Positions 22,027-33,821 of a stretch of DNA of 64,000 nt are shown piece by piece. This DNA is from Fomitopsis serialis (taxonomy: Eukaryota; Basidiomycota; Agaricomycetes; Polyporales; Fomitopsidaceae). The notes below the pieces were generated by a model that was not told the DNA's origin, made no database searches, and was given only the letters and a program-made list of their open reading frames with translations. The stretch spans positions 186,001 through 250,000 of the forward strand of contig NW_025955013.1 in NCBI RefSeq assembly GCF_022376445.1. Direction: 5' to 3'. The stretch's first letter is position 1; every line of letters starts with the position of its first letter. A program made the position numbers and the translations under genes.

Positions 22027-23100
22027 ACGCGAGCAAGATCGTCGCCTCCTTTGCCTTCCACTACGCCCTTCCCTTTGTTTCCGTAGGCAGCTGACCCGCT
22101 CGACAGCACCCATGATATGCTGCAGGGACACCTCATCATGCATGGAAGTCATTATCTTGGTTCGCTTTCGGAGTGAAGGTGCAAGGCTTGGTTTGTACGG
22201 GGTCCTGTTGTCCCTACTCAGCTGTCACGTCGCTGACTTGCCGCACAAACTTCGATGACAGTCGAGTCAGCACTGTTCATGACTACACGAAAAGACAAAT
22301 GTGTCACCGATTGTATTCTTCTTCGTCGTACAACGTAATAAATCTGCCGTCTGACATTCCGACGTACATCTGAGTCGTCGGCAACAACATGGTAACTATT
22401 GGCTTCAAGAGCGCGTTTCAATCGGTTTCGAACAATACAACAACATACAGTGAGTCCTTTACACTATACACACCTTCATGGATGACATCACTTTAGGTAG
22501 CAGATCGTGGCGTGAAGCAACTTTGATCAACGCAGTGTTGGCCCGCGTTTCGTAATCCGTTGTGCGTCAAAAGCCTGAGGTAACCTCACGGAAGCGTTGA
22601 CGTTTGCAAGGCAATGTACAGCCGACGCGAGAAATTCGCTGCTTCCCCCTTTCTCACCCGGGCACGGAGCTCACACGGGGAGCCGCCTGAGGCCTGAGGA
22701 CTCGCCTGAAACAGATCGAGTTCATATCCGTCTTTTGTAGGTCGCCTCGCATGGCCGTCCCATGACGAGTCCTTCACTGTCGCGTAGGACTTTGCGTCGC
22801 TCGTATGTGGCAGCCATTGAATTGCTGTCTCGTGGACAGAACACGATGGAGGAACCCGCCTTCCGCGGTCTATGAACGCCGCTAATCTGTCGGACATACG
22901 ATGAAACTAGTGTGGAAGGCTCGGAAGGGTCCCGCTTAGTGAATTTCTGACTACCTCCGCTCCCTCTCGGTGACAGGTCCTTCGAAAACCTCTGCCTGCG
23001 ACCTCGCATACGCGTTGTCCGTTTCAGGATGAACTGATATAAAAGCCGTTGATAACATAGACCTGGGTCAGTACAACCGTCGACTCCAGAATCAGTCTAG
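22027..23100. other. Spacer, no gene seen
   Basis: About 1.07 kb with short frames on both strands but nothing recognisable. Its right end has the promoter of the next gene, with GATATAAAAG at 23035-23044. Confidence 0.45.
23035..23044 (+). promoter_or_regulatory. Putative TATA box of small secreted protein 2
   Basis: GATATAAAAG lies about 57-66 nt before the ATG at 23101, a normal spacing for a TATA-type fungal promoter with a short leader. Confidence 0.5.
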
Positions 23101-23592
23101 ATGAAGCTCGCAATAAGGTAATGTCTGATACTCGAGCAATACCAATACTAACACTTCATCGATATAGTTCCATGGCCCTGCTCTTCGCCGCGGCGAACGC
23201 GCTGAATATCTCAACACCCACTGCTCCGTGGAGCGTTGGAGAGAGCGTGACCGAGACCTGGGTCAGCGCGCCCGGAGACCCAGCCTCGTTCTACCTGCGG
23301 CTCTACGGATCCACTGAGACCGTGCTGGTTGCTGCGGACGTACCAACGCACCTCGGACAGATCACCTTCGCTGTCCCTGATGTACCGAAGGGGTATGCTT
23401 TCGCACTTCGTAGTTGTACTGAATGTGCTGACAATTACCACGTTAATTATTTAACAGGGAATGGTCCATTTACGCAGTGAGCGAAGAGTCAGTAAGCCAT
23501 GGTTGCGTACCGTAATGCAGTTGCTGATGCGCCGTTGGTTCACAAGCATCAAACAGGTTTACGCTACAAGCGGCCGCTTCGTCATTGACTAG
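23101..23592 (+). CDS. Small secreted Kre9/KNH-domain protein 2
   Basis: A four-exon gene for a 103-residue protein. Exons are 23101-23117, 23168-23392, 23458-23491 and 23557-23592, and all are joined in frame. MKLAISSMALLFAAANA is a signal peptide whose code is interrupted by intron 1 after 17 nt, exactly as in protein 1. The mature domain reads NISTPTAPWSVGESVTETW, GDPASFYLRLYG, VLVAADVPTHLGQITFAV, KGEWSIYAVSEES and VYATSGRFVID. This is a complete Kre9/KNH Ig-like fold and nothing else: there is no Ser/Thr-rich stalk and no GPI signal. It is likely released to the cell wall or medium. Its close relatives are at 16499 and 24696. Confidence 0.83.
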
Positions 23593-24196
23593 TGTACTCT
23601 CCCATGTGATCGTCGAGCAGGCGTGTTGCGTGGTTGGGTGGTTACAAGGCCGCATCTGCACATTGTAGAGCTCAATCGCTATGGTGTCGTTGATCGCTGA
23701 ATTCATGCACTCCTTGGTTTCGTTGAGGGCAGACATTGGTAGTCGTCTGCAGTCTCGAATAGTCTGGATGTTGAAGACAGCGTCTGCTTCGAAACATGCA
23801 GCGACGAGACTCACTCAAATTTTACTGTCCCGAATTAACCGTCTACTTCAAGTTAACAGGTATGACCAAAGGGATTGGAACCTCATCACACCGTGCGTGG
23901 TTCAATGAGTCATATAACTATCTATTGAGGCCTGGACGCAAGCAGGGAATGCTATTTGAAAGATACTTGTCGAGAACGGCGAGCTATACCCTCTTTCCAA
24001 TCGCGGGCGCCGAGGCCCTAGTACAACTGCGTGAAACCGTGCATAGTCGGACCTTCGCACGTTCGTGGGTTACAAGGTGCTGTGGTTCGTCTATTAGGCT
24101 GCGATCCGTTCCACTCGATGAACCAATAGCTCTACGCCTACGTGTTGACCAAGACAAGTGAACAGAGGCGACGACTCATGGTACCAATTCCCACTG

Positions 24197-24233
24197 GTCG
24201 GCACCCTCTGGGAAATTCCCAGAGGGTGCCGAC
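24197..24233. repeat. Perfect 37-nt palindrome
   Basis: The left arm GTCGGCACCCTCTGGGAA and the right arm TTCCCAGAGGGTGCCGAC are exact reverse complements, 18 nt each, with a single A between them. A shorter outer pair, ACTCATG (24174-24180) and CATGAGT (24252-24258), brackets it. The structure could extrude as a hairpin in DNA or RNA. No transposon gene is nearby. Confidence 0.9.
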
Positions 24234-24590
24234 TCATTGCATCATAGCATTCATGAGTGGACATCGCATCGTCGACTGTCTGTCAAAAACACGCTAATAT
24301 TCCAGCGTCGTTTTGTGGCGATGCGACTCACTCAGGCCAATAGAGGTGCGAATCTGTCACGGAGAGGAAGTCCGTCGTGTCCTGCATTCATCTAACGTAC
24401 GTGATCTTAAGCTCGGTCTCATGCGGCCCCTACGGCTATTTACAGACGGCTACTAGAACTGCAGTGTCGTGGCACAGGCTGTCGGTACGGCCCCATAGGG
24501 CAAAGTTCCCCGTCTATGCGCGCTCATTCGGATGGTCCCACTCCTAGCTGCTTTCGGCGAACTACCCCGAATACGCGGAGTTCATTCGAA

Positions 24591-24600
24591 GTGTATATAA
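24591..24600 (+). promoter_or_regulatory. Putative TATA box of small secreted protein 3
   Basis: GTGTATATAA lies about 96-105 nt upstream of the ATG at 24696. A short direct repeat (TGGGGTGTGAACAT-like, about 24612-24638) follows within the presumed leader. Confidence 0.45.
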
Positions 24601-24695
24601 ACCGTGCACTTGGGGTGTGAACATGGGGTGTGAACATTGAACGCCCGGCAAGAACTACACGCACACTTCAGTGGCCACCTCTTCCATCGTAAACA

Positions 24696-25210
24696 ATGTT
24701 GAAGCTGGCTCTGAGGTACGTGGCAGCGTCACTGTGGTGATCAGCAGGCATTTGAATACTCATACTCAGCAACTATGTAGCTCGTTGGTTCTGCTCTTTT
24801 CCACCGCCAATGCTCTCCAACTCCATAATCTGACTTATCGGTATTATCAAGGAGAGACGCTCACTGAGAACTGGCAAAGCCAGTCCGGAGATCCTGCCAG
24901 TTTCTCCTTGCTGCTCCAATCCACAGCGCGACAAGCCCCGCCGGAAACCTTTGCGCTCGTTGCCGATGTCTCAACCGCCGAGGGATCGGTGTCGTTCACT
25001 GTACCCGATGTCAGCGATGGGTAAGTCTTCAATTCATTGCGCTAGTCAAAGCATTACTTGACGATACTGGCATGGAAGACTTTACGTCTTGAACGCAGTG
25101 AATGTGACGTTAGTGCCTTCATCTTCACCCTGTTGGGGTGCATTATTAATTGCTATGACAGCAACGATAACGACATATACTCTCAAACCGCGTCGTTCTA
25201 TGTTTCGTAG
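24696..25210 (+). CDS. Small secreted Kre9/KNH-domain protein 3
   Basis: A four-exon gene for a 112-residue protein. Exons are 24696-24715, 24781-25020, 25079-25108 and 25162-25210, and the frame is kept throughout. MLKLALSSLVLLFSTANA is a signal peptide, again interrupted by the first intron after codon 6 plus two bases. The domain reads LQLHNLTYRYYQGETLTENW, GDPASFSLLLQST, ETFALVADVSTAEGSVSF, VPDVSDG, LYVLNAVNVT and YSQTASFYVS. It keeps the Kre9/KNH strand pattern and ends right after it. The family-typical final Ser-Gly-x-Phe is changed to TASFYV, so it is the most diverged of the three. Confidence 0.8.
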
Positions 25211-25832
25211 ATCAAGGGAAACGAGGGGCCGATCACGTAGGCTCGAGTGAAGACTGTTCAGTGCTTGGATATTGCTTCGGCGTATAGTAATCATTCATGG
25301 TTGTTCTCTGCGCAATTTTGTCAGTCAAGCCGCTTTGGGAGTTTTACAAACCTCAGCTTCAATGGATGAACTCCAGCATGAGTCAATGATATCAGGGCCT
25401 CTCGGCCGGTTGAGTACATATTTGCTTCTCGTCCTTTGCTCCGAGTCGCCGCCTTGCCACTGCCTGAGCAGCAGCCGGCCCGGGGCCGCAATGTCCTCGA
25501 TACTTCCGCATATCTGTGAAATAAACACCATTATCTCGAAGACATATAGTCCAGTTGTTCCTCTTTGCATCTGGATTGAGACCTTCGACTTACTATGTGA
25601 GACAGTTGAAACAACTCGGTCCTGAACTGGTGTACGTACGTTCTAGACGGCTTACCGAATGTGGTACATTGCGGTGGCGCCGACTCGGACCCATCCCGAG
25701 CCACAGTGGCGACCAGGCTTTATTCGCTCCCTCCACAGTAGTGATCACCTCTCTCGGTTCTAAGGGTTGTTTGGTCATCATTGCATGGACTGCATATCCG
25801 GATAGTACCTTGGTTAGTGAGCTCATATTCGT
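25211..25832. other. Spacer, no gene seen
   Basis: About 620 nt between the accessory block and the conserved nuclease gene. No supported gene. Confidence 0.45.
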
Positions 25833-28059
25833 ATGGGAGTTTTGGGCTTGACACCGTTCATTCAGAAGACCTGGTGAGCCGTAAAACTTGCATAGGTACA
25901 TGACGTCGCACTCACTGGCCGCAGCCCTGAAGTTATCAAGACCCTTCCTCATCGGTTGCGAGATTTGTGTGGGAAGACTGTGGTTATGTGAGTGCCCTTC
26001 GATCGTACCCTCGTGCCAGAACTCACCCGGGTGCAGCGATGGCACGCTCATTACCCAACGTCTGCATTTCTCGCCCATGCCTCATCGCCATCGGCATGTG
26101 CTGGGCTGGTATCGCATCATGAAGGAGCTCATGGAGTGCGACGTGCGTGCTATCTGCGTCTTTGATGGGAAGGAGCGCAGTCTAGCGAAGGAGTTGGAGG
26201 TGTGTCTATAATACATGCGTGTCGATATGTCCCTGACTTATTGATAAGATGGAACGAAGACGGCACGTCCGCAGGCTCACTTCAGCTCGTGGCGCTCTTG
26301 AGCTCGAACGTCTGGAGCGGTTGCGGAAGCTCGCTGGCCTGCTGCAGATGCTGCGAACGCTGGGCAGTTCAGCGCAAGAGCAGATCGCAGGCACTCTACG
26401 GGAATTAACGAGACATCCTGACGCCGTACCCTCCCATCCACCCTCGATACCGTCGTGGCTCCCTGCCGTCGAACCTTGGAGGACAGTCAAGGAACCAGAA
26501 TTGCCGAAGCATATTATCCGAAACTTCATAACGCCCTACGAAGCATTTGGACAGCTCGACAGTTCTGACGTCTCCGAGGTGCTCAAGCGAGATACTGCTG
26601 CCACGTTCGTCAGCCAGTGCGCTTCGGGCGCCGATAGAGGTATCTTGTCATCGGCCAACGAAGATGCGCTCGAAGTCCGCTCAGCAGACGACGTCCTACA
26701 GGCAGCTGCGATTGATCAGGAAGAGGTGGACGAAGAAGACTTTGTGGAGGAGGAAGAGGCAGAGGAAGAAGAGGCATGTGGGGAGCACGACCTGGACGGC
26801 GACGGTTTCGACGCAGAGCACGATGTGGACCTGGACGGTGTCATTGACAAACCTGAAGGTATCCTCTCGGAAGGACGATTCATTCAAGGGCTATATATCG
26901 ACACCGAGACCCCCAAAAGCTCGAGTTTGCACGGCGACTTCAAGGAACTATCGTCCACTCATGGAGCAGACGAGGTACACCGTGAAGCCGCTACGGAGGC
27001 TTTCCGCCTTGAAGCCAACTACAATATACCTCTTCCTGATCCGAAGGACATCCCGTTGGCGTTGGCTTCACTGTACTTCCAGTTTCGCCAAAGCCTTCCG
27101 AAATTAGCTGCATTGCCCGCGACTGCCCCGGCTGCGACGGCGGGCGAGGTAATCTCGGAGCAAGAGAAGGCTGCCCTTCACGACGAAGCTTTGACAGTTC
27201 ACGCGATGTCGAAGCGACAAAACGAACTCACAACGGAAGAGGGCGAGTTATGGGATCATCTATCAGAGACTCGACCGACCGAGCGGATTACGGGCGGCGC
27301 TGAATGTCGACTTGCTGCACTAGCGGAGAAGAGCAATGTCATCTCTCAGTCGTATGAGCGACGGACACATCCGCCTACGACAGAGACGTATGAGGAGAGC
27401 AAAGAGATCCTCCGTGCCATGGGAGTACCATGCATTGAATCAACGGGGCCATTCGAAGCAGAGGCGCTTGCTTCCTCGCTGGTCTTGCATGGACATGCAG
27501 ACTATGTTGCAAGCGAAGACACCGTACAGCACCTTCACCCTTGCTCTATTGAATGAAGACTGACTATCTTCGTTCATAGGACGTCCTCGTCTACGAGGCT
27601 CCTCTCATACGAAACATTGCCAATCGGAACGGGCCTTTATACGTGATATCGGGCACAGATGTACGTTCAACACTGCAGCTGGACCGTGCTGGCTTCATCG
27701 ATTTCGCGCTGCTTCTTGGGACCGACTTTTCCCAGCGGATCAAGAACGTTGGTCCCGCCCGCGCTCTTCGTTTCATCCGCGCGCACGGCTCCATCGAGCG
27801 CATGCTGGAATGCGAGCCGCGATACACACCGAGGGTAGACCCCACCACATATCTCGCTCAAGTCAGCCTCGCGCGGACAGTGTTCCAGACATTACCGCCG
27901 ACACCAGACGCGGAGCTGCTGCAGCCCAAGGAGTATGACGAGGAGGAAGTGATGCGAGTGTTGGGCAACTATGGACTCCACCGCGAGGCGATGCAAGAAT
28001 TCGATCATACCTCTGCACTGTCTGGCAATTTCTTCAGCGATAATCCTCAGGCAGCATGA
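25833..28059 (+). CDS. XPG/FEN1-family 5' structure-specific nuclease with acidic spacer
   Basis: Five exons (25833-25873, 25925-25987, 26037-26199, 26249-27523, 27580-28059) give a 673-residue protein in one frame. The N-region starts MGVLGLTPFIQKT and has VVIDGTLITQRLHF and ICVFDGK, carrying the first two metal-binding Asp residues. The I-region (about residue 490 on) has GPFEAEALASSLV with two Glu and ASEDTDVLVY with two Asp. Then LLLGTDFSQRIKNVGPARAL gives the last Asp and the helix-two-turn-helix. All acidic catalytic positions of the family are therefore present. Between N and I lies a spacer of roughly 390 residues with a very acidic run (EEVDEEDFVEEEEAEEEE) and DLDGDGFDAEH. That spacing recalls Rad2/XPG rather than FEN1, but the protein is much shorter than XPG and has no obvious C-terminal PCNA box. 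It is likely nuclear DNA repair or replication; orthology is unsettled. Confidence 0.85.
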
Positions 28060-28663
28060 CTCATTTTGGTGCACACTACGTTACGCCTGCAATGCTTACA
28101 ATTAGACTTAATTCATAGCACACACCAATGGACAGTACTTACCAGGTACTTACGGACGAGCAGCACTATCACGAACCCTCAATTCCTGTACCGATAGACA
28201 TCGTATCACCCATTTTTTGAATCGACGGCCGTGTCTGTTCTGTGGAGGTTTGCAGGAGTCACAGCGAGTTGTACCATGTCTCATTCAGCTTGGTTCATAT
28301 AGAACGTTACATAACGTGCTGGTGCGTCGACCGTTCAAAGTCAGCGCGCACCCGCGATGAGACTACTTTTGTACTCTGGGCTCGCTGAACTCCCCCAAGC
28401 TTATGCGATGGTATTCACCATTATTCCTTTGTCCAGTCTAGATGCTGAGCTGAACACTGAACAGAACGGTCGGAGACGGTCGGTCGCCCTGAAAGTGGAT
28501 GATGATTGCCACATTTGGAAAGACTGGGCAGGCCACGTGGCGCTACTGCACCGTATACGCTGTAACTTGCGCGCACAGCAAACACCACGTCGCCGCCGTC
28601 GCCAGCGGCCTTCTCTGGCATACTCTTTACTCTAGATCTTTTACAATCGCTCTCTTGCCCACC
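28060..28663. other. Intergenic between nuclease and coatomer genes
   Basis: About 600 nt, tandem genes. No gene is seen; it should hold the nuclease 3' end and the coatomer promoter. Confidence 0.45.
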
Positions 28664-31600
28664 ATGTCTGTTATGCTCACAAAATTCGAGTCAAAGAGCA
28701 ATAGAGTGAAAGGTTTGCGACCATCTCCTCGCAGCTGGCGAGCACGCTGAAACTAAGTCAGTACGAGGCCTGGCGTTCCATCCGACTCAGCCTCTCCTCG
28801 CAGCGTCTTTGCATAATGGGAGCGTGCAACTGTGGAACTACCGGATGGGTGTGTTGGTGGACAGGTTTGAGGAACACGAAGGTGCGCGTCTCTTGTACTA
28901 CTTGCCCTGGCTGTGTGTTCACGAGCTATGAAGGCCCGGTTCGCGGTGTACACATCCATCCGAGCCGTGCGTTGCTGGTGACTGGAGGAGACGATTACAA
29001 AATCAAAGTTTGGGGTACGTTCTAGTCGCGTCTCCGTGTATGCGCTTCCTGACAGGCTGCAGACATTCGGCCTCAGAACCGTCGCTGCCTCTTCACGCTT
29101 CACGGTCACCTGGATTATGTTCGCACTGTGCAGTTCCACCATGAGATGCCTTGGATCGTGGGTAGCTGTTTTTTGTTGTTGGCGTTTCGCTGAAATCTCT
29201 CCTAGATTTCAGCTTCGGACGATCAAACTATCCGTATCTGGAATAGCACGTCGCGCAACTGTATTGCCATCCTTACTGGACATTCACACTATGTTATGTC
29301 CGCGCAGTTCCATCCGAAGGAGGATTTGGTCGTCTCCGCGTCGCAAGACCAGACTGTGCGTGTCTGGGACATCTCAGGTCTAAGGAAGAGCACCCCGAAC
29401 TCGGCACCAGGCGGCACTTTCGATACTTTCGACACCTTCTCGACCGTCAAGTACGTACTTGAAGGCCATGACCGCGGTGTTAACTACGCGACGTTCCACC
29501 CTACCCTCCCTCTCATCGTTTCTGCTGCGGACGACCGGCAAATCAAGATCTGGCGTATGAGCGACACGAAGGCCTGGGAGGTCGACGCATGCAGGGGACA
29601 CTTCAACAATGTGTCGACAGCGCTGTTCCATCCCAAGCATGAGCTCATTGTGTCATGCGGCGAAGACAAGACCGTACGGGTGTGGGACCTAACGAAACGA
29701 TCTGCCGTGCAGACATTCCGACGGGAGAATGACCGCTTCTGGACCCTTGCTGCCCATCCCGAGTTGAACCTATTCGCAGCGGGTGCGTTTCTTTTGGTTT
29801 TGCGTCCGTCCTGTACTGACGTAGTCGTAGGCCACGACAATGGCTTGATCGTCTTCAAGCTTGAGCGTGAGCGACCGGCCTTCGCTGTGCATGGCGACTC
29901 TGTCTTCTACGTGCGGGACAAGTATGTGCGCTCGTACGACATCAACACCGGTTCGGATCTCGGTCTGCTCAGCGTCCGCAAGTTCGGGAGCCCGTACGTC
30001 CCCCCGCGAACGCTGAGCTATAACCCTGCGGAGCGTGCCGTCGTGTTGACGATTTCGTCGGACAATGGCCTGTTCGAGCTCACGGCCCTGCCGAAGGATG
30101 CCGTCGGGGAGGTGAAGGACTCGTCTACAGACGGCAAGCGTGGAAGTGGCCATGCCGCCATCTTCGTCGCCAGGAATAGATTCGCGGTCTTGAACAAGAC
30201 CACCCAGGTTTGTCTCGCCTTGACTCAGCTTCAAAACATGGTAATTCATCGATACATTCTATAGTTGATTGAAGTGCGCGACCTGCAAAATTCTATTGTC
30301 AAGTCTATCAAGCCGCCGGTCCAGACGAACGAGATCTTCTATGGCGGAACTGCGAGCCTCATTCTCAGCTCGGCGACGTCGGTGCTACTTTATGATATCC
30401 AACAGCAGAAGAAGCTCGCGGAGATCACTACTCCGCCGGTCAAGTATGTTGTGTGGAGCCCGGACGGTACATTGGTCGCCCTTCTCAGCAAGCACAGTAC
30501 GCATCTATTACATTTCACTCTGATAATTCGTTGACGAGCATTTCATAGCGATCACCATCGCGAACAAGAATTTCTCGCAGCATACCCTCATTCACGAAAC
30601 GATTCGGATCAAGTCTGGTGCTTGGGATGACTCCGGCGTGTTCATATACTCGACGTTGAACCACATCAAGTACTGTCTTGCACAGGGGTGCGTAAGCCTG
30701 CTTTATGTCACGACGGTCGCCCTCATTTGACCGTACTGCAGGGACCACGGCGTCATCTGCACGCTTGATAACCCTGTTTACTTGACGCGCGTCAAGGGAA
30801 AGACCGTCCACTGCCTAGACCGATCTGCACGCCCCAGGACCATCACCATCGACCCGACTGAATACCGCTTCAAACTGGCACTGTTGCGAAACAATCATGA
30901 GGAGATGTTGCATGTTATCCGCACGTCGAATCTATTGGGTCAGAGTATCATCGCGTACCTGCAACAAAGGGTTTCCCTGAGGTATGCCCGCATCGTTACT
31001 GTAGTGCATTAGCGATCTGACCACGAATCGTAGATTGCATTACATTTCGTCCAAGACAAGAACACGCGATTCGACCTTGCGATTGAGTGCGGGAACATTG
31101 AAGTCGCTTCGGAGATGGCCCGCGCACTTGATCGACCAGAATGTTGGGAGCGATTGGCGCAGCAAGCTCTGAAACAGGGTAATCATAAGGTATCTGATTT
31201 CCGTTCTATTGTATGATGCATGGATTCTGACATACGCCTTGTAGATCGTCGAGAAGGCCTTCCAGCAAACGAAGAATTTCGACCGCCTGTCCTTCTTATA
31301 CCTCGCTACGGGAAGCGCCGACAAACTGCTCAAGATGCAGAAGATCGCTGATTCGAGGGGTGATCCTATGTCTCGATTCCACAACGCGCTGTATTCGGGC
31401 GACATTTTGGGACGCATCGCTGTGCTGCGAGACGTCGGCCTTCGTGCGTCCTCCTGTCAGTCTTTGAACCACACGGCTAATGTCTCGACAGATCCTCTTG
31501 CTTATCTCACGGCGAAGACAAACGGGTTCGACGACATCGCTCTGCAGATCCTCGAGGCTGCTGGCCTCACTGAAGCGGACGTTGATGACATCCCGGCGTT

Positions 31601-33029
31601 CGGTCCCTCTACATTGCGACCCCCGCCAGTGGTCACTCCAATTGAACACCTGACCTGGCCCTCGGTCTTGACCGGTGACAGCTTCTGGGACCGTGCACTC
31701 GCTAATGGTCATCTGGAAGACGGTGCGCCGGCACCATACATGAACGGTCACGACACGACAGGTGCTACCGCGTCTTCGGCTCTTGATGAATGGGCCAAGG
31801 AAGAGGAGGAAGAGGAGGAGGCCGAAGTGGAGGAAGATGCGTGGGACCTCGCCCCCGATGCTGACGAGCTTGAGCCAGAAGAAGAGGAGGAGGAGGAACT
31901 TCCAGAGGAGGAGGTTGAGCTTGGAGCAGGCGCCGCACCTGGTATCAGCGAGACGGAACTTTGGACGCGCAACTCGCCGTTCGCTGGTGATCACATTGCG
32001 GCCGGTTCGTTTGACACGGCTATGCAGGTGGGTGCCACTAGTGGATCCGTGTGTTCACAGCGCTGACGATATTTCTGACAGTTACTGAGTAGACAGTTCG
32101 GTGTGGTCAACTTCGTGCACCTCAAGCCGCTCTTCCTCTCCACCTATCGCTCAGCGCACGTCTATCTTTCGCCTCTCGCATCATTGCCTCCCTTGCAGCT
32201 GCATTTGAGGCGCAACCCGCAAGAATCGTCTTCGAGCAGAGTGCTGCCTGTCGCTGTCAAAACGCTCGCCGCGTTACGCGCAGAAATTACCGAGGGGTGC
32301 CGACTACTTTCTGGTGCAAAACTGCCGGAAGCGCAGGACGCTTTCCGCTCTGTACTACGCGAGCTTCTGCTCGTACCGATCGCCTCCGACGAAGACGCTA
32401 AACTCGTGCGTACTATGATTGCAGCTGCATATACACGAATGCTGATGATTTTCTTAGTGGCGGGACATGGTCACCATGTCCAAGGAGTACCTCCTGGGTG
32501 TGAGCTTGGAAGTGGAGCGCAGACGAGTCACCAAGGACGAGCCAGACAACGTTCGGCGAAGCCTGGAGCTCGCGGCGTACTTCACGCACTGTAAGCTCGC
32601 GCCACCACATCTGCAGATCGCGCTGCGCAGTGCCATTGGCGTCTTCGCGAAAGCGAACAACCACGTCACCGCAGCAAGGTTCGCCCGACGACTGTTGGAG
32701 CTCAACCCTGATCCCAAAATTGTAGCGCAGGTATGCTGAACTTTCTTCTTCTTTTGGTCTGTGTTGACGTGGTCGTCTGCAAGGCTCGCCAACGGATTGC
32801 GGCTGGTGACCGTAACCCGCGTGACGCCGTGGAGATATCCTACGACGAATTCACTGAATTCGAGATCTGCGCCGCAAGCTACACGCCCATCTACAAGGGC
32901 TCGTCGTCTGTGCGGTGTCCGTATACCAACGCCGCATACCTTCCTGCGTTCAGCGGCAAACTCGACCCTCTCACCGGGCTCACGGAAATTGGCGCCGCGT
33001 CTTCCGGACTACCTCCTCCTCGGTCATAG
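28664..33029 (+). CDS. COPA: Coatomer subunit alpha (alpha-COP)
   Basis: A large, many-exon gene for the alpha subunit of the COPI coat, which drives retrograde Golgi-to-ER transport and binds KKxx cargo through its N-terminal propeller. The start [20 protein letters not shown] is at 28664; a second in-frame ATG at 28673 gives the usual MLTKFE start. WD40 repeats follow: [49 protein letters not shown] and [12 protein letters not shown] (to about 29700). Then come the WD-associated region and the conserved central part: [48 protein letters not shown] and [14 protein letters not shown]. An acidic low-complexity stretch ([15 protein letters not shown], about 31800-31920) precedes the COPA C-terminal domain [36 protein letters not shown] and [10 protein letters not shown]. 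It ends SSGLPPPRS at 33029. The frame is continuous across all junctions checked, each GT/AG. Confidence 0.93.
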
Positions 33030-33821
33030 TGGCACCCACCTGCATTCGTACGCGTATCTTGACTTCGCACCACACTTGGACCAGTACAGCTGAATAAAGA
33101 GTATATCTTAGTAAGGGCGGGTGCGCTCGACCGTGTCTCAATGTACAGGAAGGTCCGTCCTCTAATATTATGTTCTGTGGTCCATCAACTGTCCAGCATT
33201 CAAGACCACTTTCGATGAGTGATGCTTCCGCACATACTTGACTAGCATTACTGGGATCATAACAGCCACGCTGTACTGTTCCACACTATTCCAGGTCCTA
33301 TCGAGGAATCCGTCATAAGGAACACAGGCTTCGCGGGTGGCCGACGCGTCCTAGATATATCTAATTCGCAAGCCAGACAGGTAAATCGCACGGGGCTGTG
33401 ATGACAGTCTCAGGGCAGTGAGTATCCGGATTGTGGTTCCAACGCTCAGGTAGTAGGGCTGTCTACTGTGCAGTACTGTGGTACGTACTACAGTTGTACT
33501 CGGTACGCTGGAACCAGGTGTTATCCTGTGGGAAATAGCCTGGGAAACCTATGCTGCTATCCAGCTACAGTCCTGCGGCAATCCACTTACTTATGAGTAT
33601 GGAGGACACCGTTGAGCTGCTGATGTCATTCTGACCAATCGCTGCACACGGCGGTAATACGATGATTCGAGGCCGTGACTGCCTCGTGTGTAACGGCTGT
33701 CCTATTCAATGAATGGCGATGAAAAGGGGAGTACACATAGTCTGCTCTGTCCCGGTACCCGTGTCTCAAGCCCTACGACGTAGCTCACAGTGCACTACTC
33801 GAAACTATCACAGCTTACGAC
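33030..33821. other. Spacer before WW/TM copy 4
   Basis: About 790 nt with no supported gene. It separates conserved coatomer from another member of the accessory membrane family. Confidence 0.45.

Larger units (their letters stand above)
23593..24695. other. Spacer with a strong palindrome; no gene seen
   Basis: About 1.1 kb between two paralogous secreted-protein genes. Open frames are short and match nothing known. It holds the perfect inverted repeat at 24197-24233 and, at its right end, the TATA-like promoter of the next gene. Confidence 0.45.

Noticed and set aside
31740..31975. Ser-rich minus-strand frame opposite the acidic stretch of alpha-COP
   Set aside because: It is the reverse reading of a Glu-rich coding run and not an independent gene.
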